Origin: UBA1181 sp963626555
GTDB taxonomy: Bacteria; Bacteroidota; Bacteroidia; Bacteroidales; Paludibacteraceae
Reading direction: 5' to 3'
Length of the DNA stretch: 21,684 nt
Assembly: GCA_963626555.1 (NCBI GenBank)
Contig: CAVFXQ010000041.1
Coordinates: forward strand, 1-21,684
The translations under genes were made by a program, and so were the position numbers. The stretch's first letter is position 1; each line of letters opens with the position of its first letter. This document shows positions 1-5,977 of the stretch, piece after piece. The notes beneath the pieces were generated by a model that saw only the letters and a program-made list of their open reading frames with translations, ran no database searches and was not told the origin of the DNA.

Positions 1-129
1 ATCAAAAACTTGAACACCGTGTCGTATATGGGGTTGGCAATTGTGATTTTCATAATCTTATCAATTAAAACGTTGCACACAAAACTTAGTACAAAGATAA
101 TGAAATGGTATGCGATATACAAACTTTAG
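1..129 (+). CDS. Possible C-terminal end of a membrane protein (partial)
   Basis: Frame 1 is open from the first base to a TAG at 127-129, giving 42 residues. A hydrophobic stretch (core GLAIVIFIIL, about residues 11-20) could be a last transmembrane helix, and it is followed by a basic tail rich in Lys. That composition would suit the end of an integral membrane protein with a cytoplasmic C-terminus. I do not recognise a family. The open stretch is short enough to occur by chance in AT-rich DNA, so this is tentative. The next gene signals on this strand start about 100 bases downstream, so this would be the end of a separate transcription unit. Confidence 0.4.
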   Translation: MKNLNTVSYMGLAIVIFIILSIKTLHTKLSTKIMKWYAIYKL

Positions 130-225
130 GGTTGAATCTTCCTATAATGCCTTGTTGTCGCGTATTTGTTGTTTTTATTCTCTAAAATATATTGAGTTTT
201 TTCTCTAATTCAGAAAAAAACATTG

Positions 226-233
226 TATATTTG
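226..233 (+). promoter_or_regulatory. Promoter -7 element of the his operon
   Basis: TATATTTG matches the Bacteroidota -7 consensus TAnnTTTG exactly. Transcription would start near 239-241, about a dozen bases before the leader peptide start. I see no clear TTTG at the usual -33 spacing; an A-rich stretch lies there instead. The position just ahead of the his attenuator supports the call. Confidence 0.7.
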
Positions 234-252
234 CATCGTAAAGATAGACTAT

Positions 253-297
253 ATGACGAATAAATTTCATCACCACCATCATTTTTATCAGCGGTAG
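253..297 (+). CDS. Histidine leader peptide (his attenuator)
   Basis: A 14-codon ORF encodes MTNKFHHHHHFYQR and ends in TAG at 295-297. Five consecutive His codons at 268-282 are the hallmark of an amino-acid leader peptide. When charged His-tRNA is scarce the ribosome should stall there and alter folding of the downstream RNA. It sits between the operon promoter and an intrinsic terminator, followed by hisG, hisD and hisC, which is the classical arrangement for translation-dependent attenuation. The peptide itself is not expected to have any other role. The ORF is far too short to be found by ordinary gene callers. Confidence 0.93.
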   Translation: MTNKFHHHHHFYQR

Positions 298-300
298 AAT

Positions 301-358
301 CGGTGAGCGATGGGTTTATGCAGAATAATGAGGCTTGCCGTTTTCGGTGAGCCTTTTT
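301..358 (+). promoter_or_regulatory. his attenuator: antiterminator segment and intrinsic terminator
   Basis: The terminator stem pairs 331-340 (AGGCTTGCCG) with 345-354 (CGGTGAGCCT) across a TTTT loop, 10 pairs including two G-U, followed by a T run at 354-358. The segment CGGTGAGC at 301-308, just after the leader stop codon, is identical to 345-352. It can therefore pair with 333-340 instead, giving a mutually exclusive 8-pair antiterminator. A ribosome stalled on the His codons leaves 301-308 free and favours read-through. A ribosome that reaches the stop codon at 297 would cover it and let the terminator form. The pairing is seen in the sequence; the switching mechanism is inferred from known his attenuators. 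Confidence 0.88.
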
Positions 359-415
359 AAATTGTGTTCAAAGTATAAAATAACGAGTTAGCAATAATAA
401 AATTTAGTAAATAGT

Positions 416-1267
416 ATGTTAAGAATTGCTGTTCAGGCTAAAGGCCGTTTGTTCGACGAGACAATGACAATGCTCGAAGAGTCTAGTATCAAGGTTAGTT
501 CTGGTAAGCGCACTCTCCTTGTGCCTGCTTCCAACTTTCCTGTTGAAATTCTTTACTTGCGCGACGACGATATTCCACAGGCAGTGGCTAGTGGCATCGC
601 TGATGTCGGTATTGTGGGAGAGAACGAATTCGTTGAACGACACGAGAATGCAACTCTTATCAAACGTCTCGATTTTAGTAAATGCCGTCTTTCTTTGGCA
701 ATTCCAAAGGCTGAAGACTACCAAGGGTTGGATTGGTTCAATGGTAAGAAAATAGCAACTTCGTATCCGTATATTCTCCAAAATTTTTTAGAAAAAAACA
801 ATATCAAAGCTGATATCCACGTCATCACGGGTTCTGTTGAGATCGCTCCTGGTATCGGTTTGGCGGATTGTATCTTCGATATTGTAAGTTCGGGCAGTAC
901 TCTGGTAAGTAACAACTTGAAGGAGGTCGAGGTTGTCTTGAGGTCGGAAGCTGTGCTTATAGGAAATCCTAATCTGAACGATGAGAAGAAGGAGATTTTG
1001 AATGAGTTATTGTTTCGTTTTGACTCTTATAAGAATGCAGAGGGGAAAAAGTACATCATTTTGAACATTGAAAATTCAAAAATTGATGCGGTTTGTAAGC
1101 TGCTTCCAGGCATGAAATCTCCAACTGTAACGCCTCTTGTTCAAGAGGGTTGGTCTTCTCTTCACTCTGTAATCGAAGAGAATACGTTTTGGGACATCAT
1201 CAGTCAGTTAAAGGCATTGGGAGCAGAGGGCATCCTCGTTATTCCAATAGAAAAAATGATTTTGTAA
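416..1267 (+). CDS. hisG: ATP phosphoribosyltransferase, long form
   Basis: HisG catalyses the first, committed step of histidine biosynthesis, condensing ATP with PRPP to give phosphoribosyl-ATP in the cytoplasm. The 283-residue length is that of the long, hexameric form with its own C-terminal regulatory domain (roughly residues 215-283), which normally binds histidine for feedback inhibition; no HisZ partner is needed. N-terminal QAKGRL (7-12) and the PRPP-binding segment DIVSSGSTL (155-163) are present. The ATG at 416 lies about 60 bases beyond the attenuator terminator and begins with the expected MLRIAVQAKGR. hisD follows after 12 bases, so the two genes are surely cotranscribed. Expression should respond to His-tRNA charging through the leader. 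Confidence 0.96.
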   Translation: MLRIAVQAKGRLFDETMTMLEESSIKVSSGKRTLLVPASNFPVEILYLRDDDIPQAVASGIADVGIVGENEFVERHENATLIKRLDFSKCRLSLAIPKAEDYQGLDWFNGKKIATSYPYILQNFLEKNNIKADIHVITGSVEIAPGIGLADCIFDIVSSGSTLVSNNLKEVEVVLRSEAVLIGNPNLNDEKKEILNELLFRFDSYKNAEGKKYIILNIENSKIDAVCKLLPGMKSPTVTPLVQEGWSSLHSVIEENTFWDIISQLKALGAEGILVIPIEKMIL

Positions 1268-1279
1268 AAAGACACGTCC

Positions 1280-2554
1280 ATGAAGATATATAAGTATCCA
1301 AATGCAGAAGAGTGGGGCGAATTGTTGAAACGCCCTACTTTTGACAATGCCACGCTTTTTGATATCGTGCGTGGAGTCCTTGATGATGTGAAAAAAAATG
1401 GAGATTCTGCAGTCAAGTCTTATGAACTGAAATTTGATAAGGTGGATTTGTCATCTTTGGTCGTAACGGAGGAGGAAATAAAAGAAGCCGAGAGTCTCGT
1501 TTCTGACGAATTGAAGAAAGGTATCCTTTTGGCAAAAGATAATATAACTAAGTTCCATAAGGCTCAAATTCAAGAACTACCATGCGTTGAGACGATGCCT
1601 GGTGTGAAATGTTGGCAAAAGGCAAAAGCTATTGAAAAGGTTGGTCTATACATTCCTGGAGGAACGGCACCTCTTTTCTCTACAGTTCTGATGTTGGCTG
1701 TTCCTGCTCAAATTGCTGGTTGTAAAGAGATAGTTTTGTGTACTCCTCCTAATAAGGAAGGAAAAGTTCACCCTGCTGTTTTGTTTGCAGCAAAGACGGC
1801 TGGTGTGAATCGTATCTTTAAAATAGGAGGTACTCAGGCAATCGCCGCCATGGCATACGGAACGGAAAGTGTGCCTAAAGTCTATAAGATATTTGGTCCT
1901 GGAAACCAGTATGTTACTGCTGCCAAACAGATGGTTAGTCTCAAGGAAGTAGCTATTGATATGCCTGCAGGCCCTTCTGAGGTGGAAGTGTTGGCCGATG
2001 ACTCCGCTAATCCTGTGTTTGTGGCATCTGACCTTCTTTCTCAGGCTGAACATGGAGTTGATAGTCAGGCTGTTATGGTCACAACAAGTGAGTCTTTGGC
2101 GGATAAGGTGATGAAGGAGGTGGCAGAACAATTGAAAAAATTGCCTCGAAAGGAAATTGCAGAGAAATCAATTGAAAACAGTAAGATTTTTGTAGTGAAA
2201 AGTATTGATGAAGCTGTTTTATTGTCAAATGATTATGCTCCGGAACATCTTATTATCTCTACGGAAAATTATCGTGAGGTTGCAGAGAAAATCAACAATG
2301 CGGGTTCTATCTTCTTGGGCTACTATACGCCAGAGAGTGCAGGCGACTATGCCTCTGGTACCAATCACACTTTGCCTACTAACGGTTATGCCAAGGCTTA
2401 TAGTGGTGTGAATATCGACAGCTTCCGCAAGAAAATCACTTACCAAGAGATTTCAAAAGAGGGCTTGGGTCGCATCGGAGATGCTATCGAGGTGATGGCA
2501 AGCAATGAACATTTGTTCGCTCATCAAAACGCCGTTATCTTGAGAAGAAAATAA
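1280..2554 (+). CDS. hisD: Histidinol dehydrogenase
   Basis: HisD performs the last two steps of histidine synthesis, the NAD-dependent, zinc-assisted oxidation of L-histidinol to L-histidine. The 424-residue protein is of normal length. Recognisable features are GLYIPGGTAPLFSTVLM (122-138), FGPGNQYV (205-212), the zinc-ligand region SQAEHG with Gln256 and His259, the catalytic pair Glu322-His323 in YAPEHL, Asp356 in SAGDYASGTNH, and a C-terminal His415. These correspond to the catalytic and metal-binding residues of the characterised E. coli enzyme, so the gene looks fully functional. It is the second gene of the his operon, 12 bases after hisG and 30 bases before hisC. Confidence 0.97.
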   Translation: MKIYKYPNAEEWGELLKRPTFDNATLFDIVRGVLDDVKKNGDSAVKSYELKFDKVDLSSLVVTEEEIKEAESLVSDELKKGILLAKDNITKFHKAQIQELPCVETMPGVKCWQKAKAIEKVGLYIPGGTAPLFSTVLMLAVPAQIAGCKEIVLCTPPNKEGKVHPAVLFAAKTAGVNRIFKIGGTQAIAAMAYGTESVPKVYKIFGPGNQYVTAAKQMVSLKEVAIDMPAGPSEVEVLADDSANPVFVASDLLSQAEHGVDSQAVMVTTSESLADKVMKEVAEQLKKLPRKEIAEKSIENSKIFVVKSIDEAVLLSNDYAPEHLIISTENYREVAEKINNAGSIFLGYYTPESAGDYASGTNHTLPTNGYAKAYSGVNIDSFRKKITYQEISKEGLGRIGDAIEVMASNEHLFAHQNAVILRRK

Positions 2555-2584
2555 TCCGATTGTTTCAAAATAAATGAGTGTGGT

Positions 2585-3619
2585 ATGTTTGAATTAATGA
2601 AACAGGTGCGTCCTAATATTTGGAAACTTGAACCCTATTCATGCGCGCGCGACGAGTTCAAAGGTGAAGCTTCCGTTTATTTAGATGCTAACGAAAATCC
2701 TTTTAATGCTCCTTATTGTCGTTACCCAGATCCTATGCAGTGGAAGTTGAAAACAGCATTGTCTAAGCGTAAGGGAATCAATAAAAAAAATATTTTCTTG
2801 GGTAATGGAAGCGACGAGGCAATTGATTTAGTATATCGTATCTTCTGCGAACCTAAAGAGGACAATGTTGTTGCCATCGCTCCGACCTATGGTATGTATA
2901 AGGTGTGTGCCGATGTCAATAACGTTGAATATCGAAGTGTTCCTTTGGATGAGAATTTTCATTTTTCTGCGAAGAAACTGTTAGAGAAAACTGACGAAAA
3001 CACAAGGGTAATTTGGCTTTGCTCACCTAATAATCCAACGGGAAATTTATTGGATAACACCGAAATAGAAACGTTGCTGAAATCTTTCAATGGTATCGTG
3101 GTTGTTGACGAAGCGTATATCGATTTTGCGAATGTCAAAAGTTGGAGTGAGCATTTGTCGGAGTTCCCTAATTTAATTGTTTTGCAAACATTGTCGAAGG
3201 CTTGGGCTTGTGCCGGTATCCGCTTGGGTATCGCATATGCTTCTGAGGCTATCATCGGTCTCTTCAATAAGGTGAAATATCCATACAATGTGAACTTTCT
3301 TACTCAGGAAAAATCCATTGAAATTTTAAAAGACATAGATGGTTTTAACGCTCATTTGCATATAATCTTACAAGAAAGAGATCGTGTGCAACGTGTTCTA
3401 TCGGAGTTGCCAATGGTAAAGAAAATGTATCATACGGATTCTAATTTTGTCTTGGTGAAGGTTAATGATGCGAACAAAACTTACCAATATCTTGTAAATC
3501 GTGGTATTATTGTCCGCAACCGAAATACTGTATTGCTTTGTGGAAATTGTCTGCGTATCACTTTCGGTTCTCCTGAGGAGAATGACACGCTCTTGGAGGC
3601 TTTGTCTACAATGGAATAA
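2585..3619 (+). CDS. hisC: Histidinol-phosphate aminotransferase
   Basis: HisC is a PLP-dependent class I/II aminotransferase that converts imidazole acetol phosphate and glutamate to histidinol phosphate. The 344-residue protein shows LDANENPF (33-40), SPNNPTGN (147-154), the PLP-contacting DEAYIDF (175-181) and the Schiff-base lysine in LSKAWACAGIRLG (Lys205). A terminal CLRITFG motif carries the substrate-carboxylate-binding Arg. The ATG at 2585 is taken as the start. An in-frame ATG at 2597 would remove four residues, and neither has a clear Shine-Dalgarno. It is the last his gene here; hisB, which often follows in Bacteroides, is absent and a terminator-like hairpin comes next. Confidence 0.96.
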   Translation: MFELMKQVRPNIWKLEPYSCARDEFKGEASVYLDANENPFNAPYCRYPDPMQWKLKTALSKRKGINKKNIFLGNGSDEAIDLVYRIFCEPKEDNVVAIAPTYGMYKVCADVNNVEYRSVPLDENFHFSAKKLLEKTDENTRVIWLCSPNNPTGNLLDNTEIETLLKSFNGIVVVDEAYIDFANVKSWSEHLSEFPNLIVLQTLSKAWACAGIRLGIAYASEAIIGLFNKVKYPYNVNFLTQEKSIEILKDIDGFNAHLHIILQERDRVQRVLSELPMVKKMYHTDSNFVLVKVNDANKTYQYLVNRGIIVRNRNTVLLCGNCLRITFGSPEENDTLLEALSTME

Positions 3620-3642
3620 TGTTTCTTTTCCATACGAAATGA

Positions 3643-3672
3643 AGAGGTGGTCTCGGTTGCGACTGCCTCTTT
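3643..3672 (+). terminator. Probable terminator of the his operon
   Basis: AGAGGTGGTC (3643-3652) can pair with GACTGCCTCT (3661-3670), ten pairs including two G-U, around an 8-base loop. Only a short TTT follows (3670-3672), so the T tract is weak. Its location 24 bases after the hisC stop codon supports a terminator role. Confidence 0.6.
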
Positions 3673-3796
3673 GTCGTTGATAGGCGGAGAAATTGGAAAA
3701 ATCGTCAAATAATTCCATAAAAATGTAGAAAAATGATTTTCTATTAGGAATAGAATTACGAAATTTGGATTGCTGATGGCTTTAATTAGGAAGAAT

Positions 3797-4555
3797 ATGA
3801 AAAACGCAAATGAAGTAAAAGAGGAGATGGTTGCGTGGATTCGCGATTATTTTCAGAAAAGCGGAGATGAGAACACGAAGGCTTTGATTGGTATCAGTGG
3901 TGGTAAAGATAGTGCCGTGGTTGCCGCCGCATGTGTTGCTGCTTTAGGTAAGGATCGCGTGATTGGTGTCATGATGCCCAACGGTGTACAGTCTGATATT
4001 GAAGATTCTCAACGTATATGTCAAATTTTGGGGATAGAAAATTACACCATAAACATAGGTAGTGCCTACGATGCTTTGTCTGATGAGATATTGTCGAAAA
4101 CAAAGGGCTCTTTGTCTCCTCAGTATAAGACGAACACTCCATCTCGCTTGCGCATGGTCTCCCTTTATGGTATTGCCGCTATCATCGGAAATTGTCGTAT
4201 TTCCAACAACGGAAACAAGTCCGAGAGGTTGATGGGCTATTTTACAATCTGGGGAGATGGAGCGGGTGATTTTGCTCCTTTGGCTCATCTCTATGTTAGT
4301 GAGGTGGTAGCTGTTGGTAAGGCCTTAGGTCTTCCTCCTGAATTGGTTGAGAAAGCTCCAAGTGATGGTATGAGCGGTAAGACAGACGAGGAAAACCTCG
4401 GTTTCTCATATGAGTCGGTAGAAAAAGTACAGCAAGGAAGAATTGATGGCCTTTCGCCGGATGTGGTAACGATGATTCGAAAGAGAATAGAGGGAATGAA
4501 CTGGAAGGTAAATCTGTTGAATTTGCCTAATTTCAAGCCAGTCAGTAAAGGATAG
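3797..4555 (+). CDS. nadE: NAD(+) synthetase, ammonia-dependent type
   Basis: NadE amidates deamido-NAD to NAD in an ATP-dependent reaction, the last step of NAD biosynthesis. The protein has the N-type ATP pyrophosphatase P-loop SGGKDS (34-39) and a C-terminal KAPSDGMSGKTDEENLGF segment resembling the substrate-binding loop of NadE. At 252 residues it contains only the synthetase domain, without the nitrilase-like glutaminase domain of large NadE proteins, so ammonia is the expected nitrogen donor. I place the start at the ATG at 3797 because TAGGAAG (3787-3793) precedes it at suitable spacing. An in-frame ATG at 3776 would add seven residues. The gene appears to be transcribed alone and has no obvious functional link to the his genes upstream. 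Confidence 0.87.
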   Translation: MKNANEVKEEMVAWIRDYFQKSGDENTKALIGISGGKDSAVVAAACVAALGKDRVIGVMMPNGVQSDIEDSQRICQILGIENYTINIGSAYDALSDEILSKTKGSLSPQYKTNTPSRLRMVSLYGIAAIIGNCRISNNGNKSERLMGYFTIWGDGAGDFAPLAHLYVSEVVAVGKALGLPPELVEKAPSDGMSGKTDEENLGFSYESVEKVQQGRIDGLSPDVVTMIRKRIEGMNWKVNLLNLPNFKPVSKG

Positions 4556-4622
4556 TGAGCGGATAGCAATTCTATTTTGCAAAAATTAACGGATTCGTAA
4601 TGGTATATAATGGCAAATCAGT

Positions 4623-4630
4623 TAAATTTG
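4623..4630 (+). promoter_or_regulatory. Promoter -7 element for ilvE
   Basis: TAAATTTG matches TAnnTTTG exactly, predicting a start near 4636 and a leader of about 37 bases before the ATG at 4673. No clear -33 TTTG is visible at the expected spacing. Confidence 0.55.
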
Positions 4631-4672
4631 TAAGAATTTAGTCAGAAAGTGTCTCAAGTAATAAAGAAGAAT

Positions 4673-5698
4673 ATGGCAGATTTAAACTTGGATTGGTCAA
4701 ACATCGGTTTTGGGTACAGAAAAACCGATTATAATGTGCGCTGTTATTATAGAGATGGTGCATGGGGAGAAATAGAAATTTCTTCGGAAGAAACCATAAA
4801 CATTCACATGGCGGCGACTTCTCTTCACTACGGACAGGAGGCTTTTGAGGGATTGAAGGCACGTCGTTGTAAAGATGGTAAGATTCGCGTTTTCCGTATG
4901 GTGGCAAACGCTGAGAGACTGCAGTCAACTTGCCGTGGTATCTTGATGCCTGAACTGCCAACAGATAAATTCTGCGCAATGGTGGAGAAGGTTATCAAGT
5001 TGAACGAACGTTTTATTCCTCCTTACGAGAGTGGTGCATCTCTTTACATTCGTCCTCTATTGATTGGTACGGGTGCTCAGGTGGGTGTTCATCCTGCGAA
5101 AGAATATTTGTTTGTGATTTTCGTTACGCCTGTAGGTCCTTATTTCAAGGGCGGTTTCGCCACTACTCCATACGTTGTCATTCGTGATTATGATCGCTCT
5201 GCTCCGTTAGGTACTGGTATTTATAAGGTGGGTGGTAACTATGCTGCAAGTTTGTTGGCAAACCAGAAAGCTCATGATATGGGCTATTCTTGTGAGTTCT
5301 ACTTGGATGCTAAAGAGAAAAAATACATAGACGAGGCGGGAGCCGCTAATTTCTTCGGAATTAAAAATAATACTTACATCACACCTAAGTCAACTTCTAT
5401 CCTGCCGTCTATTACGAACGACAGCTTGATGACATTGGCAAAGGATTTGGGTTTAAAGGTAGAGCGTCGTCAGATCCCAATTGAGGAGTTGGATACGATG
5501 GAGGAGGCAGGAGCTTGTGGTACTGCTGCTGTAATTGCTCCAATAGAGAGGATTGATGATTTGGCGATGAACAAGTCTTACGTCTTGTCAAAAGATGGAA
5601 AGCCAGGACCTATATGTACGAAGTTGTATGAGAAGCTGCGTGGTATCCAATATGGTGAAGAACCTGATGTTCATGGTTGGATTACAGTGATCGAATAG
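4673..5698 (+). CDS. ilvE: Branched-chain amino acid aminotransferase
   Basis: This class IV PLP-dependent aminotransferase interconverts Leu, Ile and Val with their 2-oxo acids using glutamate/2-oxoglutarate in the cytoplasm. Family marks are SLHYGQEAFEGLKA (50-63), the PLP lysine in GIYKVGGNYA (Lys185) and the cofactor-binding YIDEAGAANFFGI (218-230), followed by the PSIT/SLM segment and a GTAA motif. The start is taken as the ATG at 4673, giving 341 residues. A GTG at 4649 would add eight poorly conserved-looking residues, and AAAGAAGA precedes the ATG. The gene stands alone between its own promoter and a strong terminator, with no other branched-chain pathway gene in view, so control by an operon leader is not evident. 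Confidence 0.95.
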   Translation: MADLNLDWSNIGFGYRKTDYNVRCYYRDGAWGEIEISSEETINIHMAATSLHYGQEAFEGLKARRCKDGKIRVFRMVANAERLQSTCRGILMPELPTDKFCAMVEKVIKLNERFIPPYESGASLYIRPLLIGTGAQVGVHPAKEYLFVIFVTPVGPYFKGGFATTPYVVIRDYDRSAPLGTGIYKVGGNYAASLLANQKAHDMGYSCEFYLDAKEKKYIDEAGAANFFGIKNNTYITPKSTSILPSITNDSLMTLAKDLGLKVERRQIPIEELDTMEEAGACGTAAVIAPIERIDDLAMNKSYVLSKDGKPGPICTKLYEKLRGIQYGEEPDVHGWITVIE

Positions 5699-5722
5699 TC
5701 TGAATAGGATATTTTATTTACG

Positions 5723-5760
5723 AAAAGTGGCGTTGCAGAGTGCTTCGCCACTTTTATTTT
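5723..5760 (+). terminator. Strong intrinsic terminator after ilvE
   Basis: AAAAGTGGCG (5723-5732) and CGCCACTTTT (5746-5755) form a perfect 10-bp stem around a 13-base loop, continuing into TTTTATTTT. It lies 25 bases after the ilvE stop codon. The A-rich left arm could make it work in both directions. Confidence 0.9.
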
Positions 5761-5826
5761 GTCTATAAACGGAGAGAAAATGTAGATGTAAAAAAAGGTT
5801 TAAAGATGAAAATTTGATGTTCGTTC

Positions 5827-5879
5827 GGAAAAAATGAGCGGAAAAAATGAGCAAATAGATTTTAAACAGGAAAAAATGT
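5827..5879 (+). repeat. Short tandem direct repeats upstream of the beta-helix protein
   Basis: The 13-base unit CGGAAAAAATGAG occurs twice without a gap (5827-5852), and its core GGAAAAAATG occurs a third time at 5870-5879. The repeats end about 100 bases before the next start codon, in the long untranslated region of the surface protein gene. They could be protein-binding sites or an incidental slippage product; the sequence alone does not decide. Confidence 0.75.
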
Positions 5880-5977
5880 TTTTTGTTGAATGAAAAAAAT
5901 ACTATTGCTATGTAGTTGTAATATTGCGTTGTTGAGAGAATAAAAAATAATAACAAGATCACATAATACGTAAAGAG

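Noticed and set aside
5919..5926. TAATATTG as promoter of the beta-helix gene
   Set aside because: It has one mismatch in the TTTG block and no -33 element at proper spacing, so I could not place this promoter with confidence.
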